This document shows, in pieces, positions 16,953-25,464 of a stretch of 56,891 nucleotides of DNA. The stretch lies in NCBI GenBank assembly GCA_937926195.1, contig CALEXZ010000114.1:1-56891 (forward strand). The letters are read 5' to 3'. Position numbers and translations under genes: made by a program. Numbering within the stretch: position 1 is the stretch's first letter; each line of letters opens with the position of its first letter. This DNA is from an uncultured Actinomyces sp. (GTDB lineage: Bacteria > Actinomycetota > Actinomycetes > Actinomycetales > Actinomycetaceae). Below the pieces are notes generated by a model. It worked only from the letters and a program-made list of their open reading frames with translations, was not told the DNA's origin and did not search any database.

Positions 16953-17962
16953 AGCGCACCTCCTGAGATGGTCGAGTCGCGCGGCAGGAGCGTGACGTCC
17001 GCGACCTCGGTGCACGGCTCGCGCGAGGGGTCCGCGATGCGGGCGACGAGCAGGTCGACGGCGTGCGCCGCGTAGGAGGCCAGGCGCGGGGAGACCGTCG
17101 TGAGGGAGGGGAAGGAGTAGCGCGAGGCGTCCAGGTTGTCGAAACCGGTGAGGGCGACGTCGTCGGGCACCCGCACGCCCGCACCGCGCAGCTCCGACAG
17201 CGCCCCCAGGGCCAGGCCGTCGTTGAAGGCCAGGACGGCGTCGAAGGGGACCTCCTGGTCCAGGAGGTGGCGCACGCAGCGGGCGCCGTCGGGACGGCGC
17301 CACTCGGCCGAGGGCACGAGCAGACGCTCGTCGAGCGTGAGGCCGAGCCGCTCCAGCGCGTGGTGCAGCGCGGCCGTGCGCTGGCGTGCGGCCGCGTGGA
17401 CGCGCACACCCGGCTCCGGCAGGCCGATGACGGCCAGGCGCTCGCGGCCCAGGGCGAGCAGGTGGTCCAGGGCGAGGGCGATGCCGCGCTCGTTGTCCAT
17501 GGTCACGCGGTCCACCGCCCGGTGCTCGTGCTCGCCGATGATGACGAGGGGGCGGCGGGCGGCCTCGGCGCTCAGGCGCACGGCACTGAGTCCCTGCCAG
17601 TAGAGGATGACACCGTCGAGACCGGGGTTGCGCTCGAGGAAGGCGGCCTCGCCCTCGCCCTGCTCGCCGGTGACGCCCAGGACGAGGCTGAGGCCGTGGG
17701 CGCGGGCGGCCTGGGCGATGCGGTCGGCGATCTCGGCGAAGAAGGGCTGGCCGAGCTCGGGCACGGCCAGGCCGATGGCGTGCGAGCGCCCGGTGCGCAG
17801 GCAGCGGGCCGCGCGGTCGGGGACGTAGCCGGTCCGGCGCACCGCGGCCAGGACGCGTTCACGGGTGGCGGGGGAGACCCCGGGTTCATCGTTGACCACC
17901 CTGGAGACAGTCTTGGTCGAGACGCGCGCGAGGGCGGCGACGTCGCTGAGGGTGGCGGCCAT
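16937..17962 (-). CDS. LacI-family transcriptional regulator (first of an overlapping pair)
   Basis: Repressor of 341 residues. The N-terminus holds the helix-turn-helix LSDVAALARVSTKTVSRVVN, then the hinge and the sugar-sensing domain with the usual GFDNLDASRYSFPSLTTV segment. The ATG at 17962 has no ribosome site; instead TACACT lies six bases upstream, the spacing expected of a leaderless transcript. The gene is divergent from the GH51 gene (204 bp between starts). It may act on the GH2 cluster, on the GH51 operon, or on both. Confidence 0.9.
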   Translation of the reverse strand: MAATLSDVAALARVSTKTVSRVVNDEPGVSPATRERVLAAVRRTGYVPDRAARCLRTGRSHAIGLAVPELGQPFFAEIADRIAQAARAHGLSLVLGVTGEQGEGEAAFLERNPGLDGVILYWQGLSAVRLSAEAARRPLVIIGEHEHRAVDRVTMDNERGIALALDHLLALGRERLAVIGLPEPGVRVHAAARQRTAALHHALERLGLTLDERLLVPSAEWRRPDGARCVRHLLDQEVPFDAVLAFNDGLALGALSELRGAGVRVPDDVALTGFDNLDASRYSFPSLTTVSPRLASYAAHAVDLLVARIADPSREPCTEVADVTLLPRDSTISGGALWLSR

Positions 17963-17968
17963 GGCGAG

Positions 17969-17974
17969 AGTGTA
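17969..17974 (-). promoter_or_regulatory. Leaderless -10 box of the LacI pair
   Basis: On the minus strand TACACT ends six bases before the ATG at 17962, and no purine-rich ribosome site is present. This is the actinobacterial pattern for transcription starting at or next to the start codon. Confidence 0.55.
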
Positions 17975-18096
17975 GGCCCAGGGAGGGTGATGTGTCGCCC
18001 GTCATGTTCAGCGAGGACATCTCTGGGTGGGGGTGGTGTGAGGGCTGTTATTGCGGGCGAGTGTCCCTGCGATGAGATGCTCGGGTGAGGAATGGG

Positions 18097-18125
18097 TTGA
18101 CAACGATGAATCAGCGGATGACGAT
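18097..18125 (+). promoter_or_regulatory. Candidate promoter of the GH51 operon
   Basis: TTGACA (18097-18102) is followed after 17 bp by a weak GACGAT (18120-18125). A good CAAGGAGAC ribosome site precedes the ATG at 18167. I do not see the GTGAACGTTCAC operator here, although a loosely related GTGTGAG...TTAT stretch lies near 18036-18051. Confidence 0.5.
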
Positions 18126-18166
18126 GGAGTGCCCGCACCTGTGCGCACCCCAAGGAGACGTCACCC

Positions 18167-19675
18167 ATGTCCCTCACACGTATCAGCGTCGACGCCGACC
18201 GCCCGATCGGGGACATCGACCGCCGCATGTACGGCGTCCTCGTCGAGCACCTCGGCCGCTGCGTCTACACCGGCATCTTCGAGCCCGACCACCCCACCGC
18301 CGACGAGAACGGCTTCCGTCAGGACGTCATGGAGCTCGTCAAGGAGCTCGGCGTCACCATCGCCCGCTACCCCGGCGGCAACTTTGTCTCCAGCTACCGC
18401 TGGGAGGACGGCGTCGGTCCCGTCTCCGAGCGTCCGCGCCGCCTGGAGCCCGCCTGGCACTCCACCGAGACCAACGCCTTCGGCCTCGACGAGTTCATGG
18501 CTTGGTGCCGCCAGGCCGGCGTCGAGCCCATGATGGCCGTCAACCTCGGCACCCGAGGTGAGGAGGACGCCGTCAACCTCCTCGACTACGCCAACGGCGT
18601 CGTCGACACCGAGTACGCCGCCAGGCGCCGCACCAACGGCCACGAGGAGGCCTACGACGTCCGCATGTGGTGCCTGGGCAACGAGATGGACGGCCCCTGG
18701 CAGGTCGGGCACAAGAGCGCCGAGGACTACGCCTACCTCGCCTGCTCCACCGCCCGCGCCATGCGGATGGTCGACCGGGACCTCGAGCTCGTCGCCTGCG
18801 GCTCCTCCGCCTGGGAGATGCCCACCTTCGGCGACTGGGAGCGCACCGTGCTCGAGCTGGGCTACGAGGAGATCGACTTCATCTCCCTGCACCGCTACTG
18901 CGACCCCGGCGTCCAGGACCGCGCGAGCCTGCTCGCCGCCGGGCACGACCTCGACCGCTTCATCGACGGCGTCATCGCCACCGTCGACGCCGTCGGCGCC
19001 AGGAAGCGCTCGGACAAGAGGATCCGCCTGAGCGTGGACGAGTGGAACATCTGGCGCCTGTCCGAGTGGACCTCCATCGAGCACGACTTCGATCCCGCCG
19101 ACTGGCCCGTCGCCCCCGAGCGCATCGAGGACGTCTACACCGCGGCCGACGCCCTGGCGCTGGGCGGCATGCTCATCAGCCTGCTGCGCCACGCCGACCG
19201 CGTCAAGGCCGCCTGCCTCGCCCAGCTCGTCAACGTCATCGCCCCCATCATGACCGAGAAGGGCGGGCGCGCCTGGCGCCAGACGACCTTCCACCCCTTC
19301 TCCATCGGGTCGCGCATCGCCCGCGGCACCGCCTACGACGCCGTCGTCGCCACCCCCACCACTCCCACCGGGCGCTACGGCGACGTCGGCCAGGTCGACG
19401 CCGTCGTCACCTGGGACAAGGAGAGTGGCAGGGGCTCCCTGCTGGCCCTCAACCGCTCCCTCACCGACAGTGCGGACCTGAGCGCCGCCCTCGCCTCCCT
19501 GGGCGTCAGCCGCGTCCTCGACGCCCAGGTCCTCGCCCCCGAGAACCTCGACGCCGTCAACACCGCGGACGAGCCCGACGCCGTCAGGCCCGTGGCGCAC
19601 CCGGTCACCGTCGCCGACGGCGTGCTTACCACCACCCTGCCGCCGGCCTCCTGGCTTGCCGTCGAGCTCGGCTGA
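18167..19675 (+). CDS. abfA: GH51 alpha-L-arabinofuranosidase
   Basis: Intracellular retaining exo-enzyme of 502 residues that releases L-arabinofuranose from arabinan, arabinoxylan or arabinogalactan oligosaccharides. The N-terminus (RRMYGVLVEHLGRCVYTGIFEP in part), TIARYPGGNF and the WEDGVGP region are typical of bacterial GH51. The acid/base is Glu173 in CLGNEMDGPW and the nucleophile is Glu292 in SVDEWNIW. No signal peptide is present, so oligosaccharides must be imported first, which fits the CUT1 importer genes that follow. Length is normal for the family. Confidence 0.96.
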   Translation: MSLTRISVDADRPIGDIDRRMYGVLVEHLGRCVYTGIFEPDHPTADENGFRQDVMELVKELGVTIARYPGGNFVSSYRWEDGVGPVSERPRRLEPAWHSTETNAFGLDEFMAWCRQAGVEPMMAVNLGTRGEEDAVNLLDYANGVVDTEYAARRRTNGHEEAYDVRMWCLGNEMDGPWQVGHKSAEDYAYLACSTARAMRMVDRDLELVACGSSAWEMPTFGDWERTVLELGYEEIDFISLHRYCDPGVQDRASLLAAGHDLDRFIDGVIATVDAVGARKRSDKRIRLSVDEWNIWRLSEWTSIEHDFDPADWPVAPERIEDVYTAADALALGGMLISLLRHADRVKAACLAQLVNVIAPIMTEKGGRAWRQTTFHPFSIGSRIARGTAYDAVVATPTTPTGRYGDVGQVDAVVTWDKESGRGSLLALNRSLTDSADLSAALASLGVSRVLDAQVLAPENLDAVNTADEPDAVRPVAHPVTVADGVLTTTLPPASWLAVELG

Positions 19676-19681
19676 CACGGG

Positions 19682-19707
19682 GCCTGCGCGCCGCACGGTG
19701 CGCAGGC
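19682..19707 (+). terminator. Small hairpin between GH51 and binding-protein genes
   Basis: Eight-bp arms (19682-19689 and 19700-19707) with a 10-nt loop sit just after the GH51 stop. It is modest and probably attenuates or protects message ends; the importer genes lack an obvious separate promoter in the 172-bp gap. Confidence 0.4.
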
Positions 19708-19847
19708 ACCCGCCCGCCGGGACGGCAGGCCAGGAGACCGCCCCGGCACCCCGGCCGACGTCCGTGGACGCCGACCGGCACACGCCTCCGCAAGGACGCG
19801 GAGCGTGAGAGCCCCACCCCCGTTCCTCATTGACAAGGAGGTCAGTG

Positions 19848-21185
19848 ATGAGTCAGATCTGGGTCCCCGGACGGGGTTCCCCCAGCCGACGCAGCTTCCT
19901 GTCCGCCGCGATGCTCTCCGGGGCCTCACTCGCCGGCGCGAGCCTGCTGGGCGGCTGCTCGGACGCGTCCGCGTCCGGCGTCGTGCCCGTCCAGCTGTGG
20001 CACCTGTTCACCGGAGGCGACGGCGGCGTGTTCCAGGCCATGATTGACACCGTCGACAGCCAGAACCCCGACATCGAGATCCACCCCGTCGTCCTGACCT
20101 GGGGTGGGCCGTACTACACCAAGCTCGCCATGTCCTCCGTGGGCGGGCGCTCCCCGGACCTGGCCGTCATGCACGCCACGCGTGTGGCCGGGTACGCGCC
20201 CGGCGGCCTGCTCGACACCTGGGACATGGACCGTCTCGCCGAGCACGGCATCACCCGGGACATGTTCCCCACCGCCCTGTGGGACAAGTGCTTCGTCAAC
20301 GGCCAGCACGTCGCCGTGCCCCTCGACTTCCACGCCTTCCTCCTGTTCTACAACACCGAGCTGTGCGAGCAGGCCGGGCTGCTCGACGCCCAGGGGCGCC
20401 TGCACGGACTCGACTCGCCCGAGGCCTTCCTCAAGGCGGGCCGGGCGCTGGCCGCGGTCACCGGCGACAAGGGCGTCTCCTTCGGCTACGCGGGCGACGG
20501 GGCCCAGGTGTGCCGCCTGTGGTGGAGCCTGTACTACCAGACCGGTGCGACCGTCGAGCTCGTCCCCGGCCGCGAGGCCGTCCTCGACCGCGACCAGGCG
20601 ATCCGGGTCACCCAGTTCATCGCCGACATGCTCGACGGGCACGTGGCGGACCCGGACATGGACTATGGCGGCGCCGTCGCCTCCTTCTCCACGGGACGCA
20701 CCGGCATCACCTTCATGGGCAACTGGGAGCTGCAGTCCTTCCTCAAGTCCGGCATCAGCTTCGACGCCATGACGATGCCCACCCTCTTCGGCACGCCCGC
20801 GACCTTCGGGGACTGCCACGTCTTCGTCCTGCCGCACCAGGACAGCGTCGACGAGGCCCGGCGCGACGCCGCCTACGAGGTCGTCGCCGGCATGCTGCGC
20901 AGCTCCCTGGACTGGGCGGCCGGCGGACACACCCCCGCCAACCTCGAGGTCACCCGGTCCCCGGAGTACGCCGCGCTCGTCCCGCAGTCCCACTACGCCA
21001 ACGCCATGGACGAGGCCGTCTTCGAGCCCTCGAGCTGGTTCACCGGGTCGGGCTCCGACTTCCAGTCGCGCATCGCCGAGGTCATGCAGTCCTGCTGGTT
21101 GTCGAAGTCGCTCGACGCCGCGGGCGCTGTCGACGGCCTCATCGAGCGCCTCAACACCATGCTCGCCCAGAACCCGCCCGCCTGA
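19848..21185 (+). CDS. CUT1 sugar ABC transporter substrate-binding lipoprotein (arabino-oligosaccharide type)
   Basis: Extracytoplasmic solute-binding family 1 protein, 445 residues. The N-terminus has a twin-arginine motif (SRRSFL) at residues 13-18 and a lipobox with Cys37. The mature protein shows family features such as LWHLFTGGDGGVF, the DLAVMHATR strand and FSTGRTGITFMGNWEL. The ATG at 19848 has AAGGAGG at good distance; an in-frame ATG six codons earlier lacks one. It follows the arabinofuranosidase gene and precedes two permease genes, so arabino-oligosaccharides are the likely ligand (inference from context). Confidence 0.88.
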   Translation: MSQIWVPGRGSPSRRSFLSAAMLSGASLAGASLLGGCSDASASGVVPVQLWHLFTGGDGGVFQAMIDTVDSQNPDIEIHPVVLTWGGPYYTKLAMSSVGGRSPDLAVMHATRVAGYAPGGLLDTWDMDRLAEHGITRDMFPTALWDKCFVNGQHVAVPLDFHAFLLFYNTELCEQAGLLDAQGRLHGLDSPEAFLKAGRALAAVTGDKGVSFGYAGDGAQVCRLWWSLYYQTGATVELVPGREAVLDRDQAIRVTQFIADMLDGHVADPDMDYGGAVASFSTGRTGITFMGNWELQSFLKSGISFDAMTMPTLFGTPATFGDCHVFVLPHQDSVDEARRDAAYEVVAGMLRSSLDWAAGGHTPANLEVTRSPEYAALVPQSHYANAMDEAVFEPSSWFTGSGSDFQSRIAEVMQSCWLSKSLDAAGAVDGLIERLNTMLAQNPPA

Positions 21186-21204
21186 GCAGAAAGGAACACG
21201 CACC

Positions 21205-22149
21205 ATGTCCTCCTCCGCAGCTGCTCAGCGCCGGGACGCCGACCGGCGCGACGCCGCGACCGGTCAGGCCGTCAGACGGCTGGGCTCCGGCCTTCCCTTC
21301 CTCGTCCCCTTCGTCGTCGTCGCTCTCCTGTTCCTCGTCATCCCCGTCCTCTACGGGCTCTGGCTGTCCTTCACCGAGCAGTCCCTCATGGGGCGGGGCG
21401 GCTTCGTCGGCCTCGACAACTACGTCGAGGCCCTGGGCGACGAGACCATGTGGGCGACCCTGGGCCACACGATCCTCTTCACCGTCATGAGCACCGTGCC
21501 CCTCGTGCTCCTCGCCCTGGTCATGGCCCTGCTCGTGTACGTCGGCATCCCCGGGCAGTGGTTCTGGCGCCTGGCCTTCTTCGCCCCCTACCTGCTGCCG
21601 GTCGCCGTCGTCGTGCAGGTGTGGACCTGGTTGTTCAACTCCGACGTCGGCTTCGTCAACTACTGGATCCAGCAGGTCGGCCTGGACAAGGTCGGCTGGC
21701 TCACGGACGTCGACGTCGCCATGTGGTCCATCGTCATCCTCACGGTCTGGTGGACGGTGGGCTTCAACTTCCTGCTGTACCTCTCCAGCCTCCAGGCCAT
21801 CCCCGACCTGCTGTACGAGGCCGCCGAGGTCGACGGCGCCGGGTTCTGGCGCAAGATCTGGTCGGTCACCCTGCCTCAGCTGCGTGGCACGACCGTCCTC
21901 GTCGCCACCCTGCAGGTCATCGCCTCGCTGAAGATCTTCGACCAGATGTTCATCGCCTTCAACGGAGGCTCCGGGCCCGAGGGCTCGACGCGACCGATCC
22001 TCCAGTACATCTACGACACCGGGTTCACGAACTACCGCATGGGCTACGCCTCGGCCATGTCCTACATCTTCTTCGTGGTCATCATCGTCATCACGGTCGC
22101 CTTCCAGCTTCTCACCCGCGCACGGAAGGAGTCCGGCAATGAGCGCTGA
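21205..22149 (+). CDS. CUT1 sugar ABC transporter permease (MalF type)
   Basis: Integral membrane permease of 314 residues with six predicted membrane segments. The cytoplasmic EAA loop reads YEAAEVDGAGFWRKIWSVTL, the docking site for the ATPase. The N-terminal 30 residues are hydrophilic. It has an AGAAAGGA site, lies 19 bp after the binding-protein gene and overlaps the next permease gene by 11 bp. Confidence 0.9.
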   Translation: MSSSAAAQRRDADRRDAATGQAVRRLGSGLPFLVPFVVVALLFLVIPVLYGLWLSFTEQSLMGRGGFVGLDNYVEALGDETMWATLGHTILFTVMSTVPLVLLALVMALLVYVGIPGQWFWRLAFFAPYLLPVAVVVQVWTWLFNSDVGFVNYWIQQVGLDKVGWLTDVDVAMWSIVILTVWWTVGFNFLLYLSSLQAIPDLLYEAAEVDGAGFWRKIWSVTLPQLRGTTVLVATLQVIASLKIFDQMFIAFNGGSGPEGSTRPILQYIYDTGFTNYRMGYASAMSYIFFVVIIVITVAFQLLTRARKESGNER

Positions 22150-23068
22150 GGTCATGACACGGTCCACGTTCCTGAAGGAACGGGCCCGGGCGCGCGCCGA
22201 GCGCCGGGCGGAGACCCGACGCACCCGGGGGCTGCTCATGGGCCAGTCGAGGGTCGGGCGCGTCGTGGCCTTCGCCGTCCTCGCCCTGCTCGCGCTGGGC
22301 TGGCTCCTGCCCCTGGCCTGGGCGGTGGACACCTCCCTCAAGACGGAGACCCAGGCCCAGTCCCTGCCGTTGCGGTGGCTGCCCGACGGCGGCTTCACCT
22401 TGGAGAACTACCGCACCGTCTTCGAGCGCGGTGAGGTCTTCACCTGGATGCTCAACACCCTGCTCATCGCCAGCGCCGTCACGGTCCTCACCGTCGTCAT
22501 CTGCGCCCTGGCGGGCTACGCCTTCTCGCGCACCGTCTTCCACGGGCGCCGGACGCTGTTCGCCCTGACCATCGCCCTCATCATGGTGCCGGGCCAGATC
22601 CTCATCGTCCCCCTGTTCAAGGAGATGGACGCCTTCAACCTCATCGACACCTTCTGGGGCGTCATCCTGCCGCAGACCATCGCGCCGATGATGGTGTACA
22701 TCTTCAAGCAGTACTTCGACCGCGTGCCCCAGGAGCTGGAGGACGCCGCGCGCGTCGACGGCGCCGGCAACTGGCGGCTGCTGTGGAACGTCGTCCTGCC
22801 GGTGTCGCGGCCCATCGTCACCGCCGTGGCGATCTTCGTGTTCATCAGCGCCTGGAACAACTTCATGTGGCCCTTCATCGTCACCAACAACCCGGACCTC
22901 ATGACGCTGCCGGTCGGGCTGTCGACGGTGAAGAACGCCTACGGCGTCATCTACGCCCAGACCATGGCCTCGGCCATGATCGCGGCCCTGCCGCTGACGG
23001 TCCTGTTCATGCTCTTCCAGCGTCAGATCGTCAAGGCGGTGGCCACCACGGGCCTGGGAGGCCAGTGA
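22139..23068 (+). CDS. CUT1 sugar ABC transporter permease (MalG type)
   Basis: Second membrane subunit, 309 residues. A basic N-terminal tail of about 35 residues precedes six hydrophobic segments. The EAA loop is ELEDAARVDGAGNWRLLWNV. The overlap with the MalF-type gene indicates coupled synthesis. No ATPase gene follows, so the pair must use an MsiK/MsmK-like ATPase encoded elsewhere. Confidence 0.9.
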   Translation: MSAEVMTRSTFLKERARARAERRAETRRTRGLLMGQSRVGRVVAFAVLALLALGWLLPLAWAVDTSLKTETQAQSLPLRWLPDGGFTLENYRTVFERGEVFTWMLNTLLIASAVTVLTVVICALAGYAFSRTVFHGRRTLFALTIALIMVPGQILIVPLFKEMDAFNLIDTFWGVILPQTIAPMMVYIFKQYFDRVPQELEDAARVDGAGNWRLLWNVVLPVSRPIVTAVAIFVFISAWNNFMWPFIVTNNPDLMTLPVGLSTVKNAYGVIYAQTMASAMIAALPLTVLFMLFQRQIVKAVATTGLGGQ

Positions 23069-23079
23069 GGCACGTGCTG

Positions 23080-23127
23080 ACGCGCTGCGGCGGGACGGTC
23101 CTGCGGGGACGTCCCGCCGCAGCGCGT
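23080..23127 (+). terminator. Terminator after the arabino-oligosaccharide importer genes
   Basis: Perfect 18-bp arms (23080-23097 and 23110-23127) with a 12-nt loop lie 11 bp after the permease stop and before the epimerase gene. Confidence 0.8.
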
Positions 23128-23171
23128 GTATGTTGAGACACATTCCGAAGGACACGTCCGAGAGGCCGCTC

Positions 23172-24125
23172 ATGATCAACGGAGAGCTCATCGACCTGCG
23201 AGCCGGGGGCTACGAGGCCCGCGTCGCCACCCAGGGCTCCACCCTTGTCCACCTGCGTCATGACGGGCGCGACGTCGTCCTCCCCTTCGACGCCGAGACC
23301 GCCATGCCCGAGGGCTGGCAGGGACGCACCCTCGTGCCCTGGCCCAACCGGATCAAGGGCTCCGCTTACACCTACTGCGGCCAGACCTACCTGGTTGCCT
23401 GCAACGAGCCCGCCACCGGCTCCGCCCTGCACGGGCTGGTCGGCTGGTCGGACTTCGCCGTCGCCTCCGACACGCCCGAGGACGGGGACCTGAGCGAGGT
23501 GGTCCTCGAGCTCACCCTGCCCGCCTCCTACGCCTACCCGTGGGCCCTGGAGGTCTCGGTGCGCTTCAGCCTGGACGCCGCCAGCGGCCTGACGGTGACG
23601 ACGACGACGACCAACGTCGGTGCGGCGGCCTCCACCCGGGCGGTCAGCGGGGCCCCCGTCGTCGACGGCACCAGCGCGCCCGCCCCCTACGGCGTGTCCT
23701 GCCACCCCTACCTCACCCGCTCGGTGGCGCTGGACGAGTGCGTGCTCGATCTGCCCGCCTCGCTCGTGCTCGACGTCGACCCTCACACGATGGCCCCCAC
23801 CGCCGCCCGGGACGTGACGGGTACGGACTGGGACTGGCGCGGCGGCCGCCTCGTGGGCGCCACGCAGATGGACAACGCCTACACGGGTCTGCCGCAGGGG
23901 CAGTGGTCGATGCGTCTGACCGGCGGCGAGGGCGGCCGCAGCGCCGTCATGACCTCCGACGTCCCCTGGTGCCAGCTCTACACCGCCGACGTCCTGGGGC
24001 GCCCGGGCGTGGCGGTCGAGCCCATGACCTGCCCCCCCAACGCCTTCAACACGGGGGAGGACCTCATCACGCTGGCCGTGGGCGAGTCCCACACGTTCGT
24101 CTACCGCCTGTGGGAGGAGGCCTGA
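23172..24125 (+). CDS. Aldose 1-epimerase family protein (YihR/GalM-like)
   Basis: Cytoplasmic sugar mutarotase-like enzyme of 317 residues. Family marks are LVPWPNRIKGSAYTYCGQ, ALHGLVGWSDF, the catalytic-histidine region VSCHPYLT and VAVEPMTCPPNAFNTG with the base glutamate. It should interconvert sugar anomers released by the glycosidases, so that arabinose becomes available to the isomerase. The ATG at 23172 has a GAGAGG site; an upstream ATG at 23130 abuts the terminator hairpin and is less likely. It lies 27 bp ahead of a LacI gene and probably shares its transcript. Confidence 0.88.
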   Translation: MINGELIDLRAGGYEARVATQGSTLVHLRHDGRDVVLPFDAETAMPEGWQGRTLVPWPNRIKGSAYTYCGQTYLVACNEPATGSALHGLVGWSDFAVASDTPEDGDLSEVVLELTLPASYAYPWALEVSVRFSLDAASGLTVTTTTTNVGAAASTRAVSGAPVVDGTSAPAPYGVSCHPYLTRSVALDECVLDLPASLVLDVDPHTMAPTAARDVTGTDWDWRGGRLVGATQMDNAYTGLPQGQWSMRLTGGEGGRSAVMTSDVPWCQLYTADVLGRPGVAVEPMTCPPNAFNTGEDLITLAVGESHTFVYRLWEEA

Positions 24126-24152
24126 CGCCCCGGCGGCGCCGGGGCCGTCGTC

Positions 24153-25178
24153 ATGGGTGAGGACAGCGCACGCCGTCCTGGCATGGTGGACGTCGCCCGT
24201 CTGGCGGGGGTGTCCCACCAGACGGTCTCCCGCGTGCTCAACGCCCCCGACGGGGTGCGTCCGGCGACGCGGGAGAAGGTCCTCAAGGCCATCGAGCAGC
24301 TCGGCTACCGCCGCAACATGGCGGCCCGGGCGCTCGTGACCTCCTCCTCGCACCTCATCGGCGTCGTGACCGCCTCCTCGGAGTTCTTCGGCCCGGCCTC
24401 CACGACGAGCGCCATCGAGGCGGCGGCGCGGGGGCAGGGCTACGGGACCCTGCTGACCTCCCTGCCCTCGAGCGAGGAGGAGGAGATCGCCGAGGCCTTC
24501 AGCTTTCTCGTCAACCGCGGGGTGGACGGCATCATCGCGGTCGCCCCGCGCACCGGTATCGCCGCCTCGGCGACGGCGGCGGCGCGTGACGTGCCGCTGG
24601 TCGTCGTGGCCGACGGCTTCGCGCCCCAGGGGCGCATCCACGTCGTATCGGTGGACCAGGAGCTGGGGGCGCGCATGGTCGTGCGCCACCTCATCGGCGC
24701 GGGGCGCCGACGCATCGCCTACGTGGCAGGCCCTGACGACTGGTTCGACGCCCAGGCGCGCGAGCGGGGCTGGCGGTGCGCCCTGGAGGACTCAGGGCTG
24801 GGGCCCGCGGGACGGTTCGCGGGGGACTGGAGCGCCGAGTCGGGCTACGAGGCGGGCACGGCCCTGTGCCTGGCGATCGCTGGGGCGCCCGCGGGGCAGG
24901 GGCCGGACGCCGTGTTCTGCGCCAACGACCTCATGGCGCTGGGGCTGCTGGCGGCCGCGCGCGACCAGGGCGTGGCGGTGCCGCAGGCCCTCGCCGTCGT
25001 CGGTTACGACGACACCGCGGGATCGGAGTTCTTCGCCCCGGCCCTGACGACCGTGAGCCAGCCCTTCGAGGAGCTCGGACGCCTGTGCATGGAGGTGCTG
25101 CTGGGCGCCTTCGACGGCGAGCCCGGCATGAGGTACTCGATCTCCCCGACGCTCAAGGTGCGCCGCTCCTCCGTGTGA
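24153..25178 (+). CDS. LacI-family transcriptional regulator, candidate arabinose repressor
   Basis: Repressor of 341 residues. The helix-turn-helix VDVARLAGVSHQTVSRVLN begins near residue 12, followed by hinge and effector domain (VVADGFAPQGRI, VVGYDDTAGSEFF). It sits between the arabinofuranosidase/importer/epimerase genes and the second chvE operon. Two GTGAAC-type operators lie directly downstream, and the same sites control the ytfQ operon and araA. That makes it the best candidate for the regulon's repressor, by position only. The ribosome site is weak; a second in-frame ATG lies at 24183. Confidence 0.9.
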   Translation: MGEDSARRPGMVDVARLAGVSHQTVSRVLNAPDGVRPATREKVLKAIEQLGYRRNMAARALVTSSSHLIGVVTASSEFFGPASTTSAIEAAARGQGYGTLLTSLPSSEEEEIAEAFSFLVNRGVDGIIAVAPRTGIAASATAAARDVPLVVVADGFAPQGRIHVVSVDQELGARMVVRHLIGAGRRRIAYVAGPDDWFDAQARERGWRCALEDSGLGPAGRFAGDWSAESGYEAGTALCLAIAGAPAGQGPDAVFCANDLMALGLLAAARDQGVAVPQALAVVGYDDTAGSEFFAPALTTVSQPFEELGRLCMEVLLGAFDGEPGMRYSISPTLKVRRSSV

Positions 25179-25264
25179 GCCACCCGCCCTGACGGGCGCG
25201 GGGGTGCCGTCCGGGGGTGGGGCCCGCTGGTGCACGACCTGGACCCGATCGCGGCCGCCATGAT

Positions 25265-25276
25265 GTGAACGCTCAC
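25265..25276. promoter_or_regulatory. Upstream LacI-type operator of the second chvE operon
   Basis: GTGAACGCTCAC is a 12-bp palindrome with one mismatched pair, differing from the araA operator by one base. It lies 112 bp upstream of the promoter-proximal site, a distance that would allow repressor looping. The stretch between the two sites is strikingly AT-rich for this genome. Confidence 0.6.
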
Positions 25277-25364
25277 AATGTAGGTGTCTAGAGATGTATG
25301 GACCAGTGAATCTACTGTGCAGTCAAATGGCGACATATTAAACGAAAGTCGTATTCGAGTGGTT

Positions 25365-25393
25365 TTGACAGCCTGGGTGTGAGCGTTAATACT
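25365..25393 (+). promoter_or_regulatory. Second chvE promoter with overlapping operator
   Basis: TTGACA (25365-25370) is followed by 16 bp and TAATAC (25387-25392), a near-consensus promoter and the best in the window. A weaker LacI-type site GTGTGAGC/GTTAATAC (25377-25392) covers the -10; its centre lies 14 bp past the -35 box, as in the ytfQ and araA promoters. Confidence 0.7.
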
Positions 25394-25464
25394 GCGATCG
25401 TTCAGGAGCTCCCACGCGTCCGACTCGCACGCGGCTCCGACCCGTCTCAAGGAGGAGATCCCCT

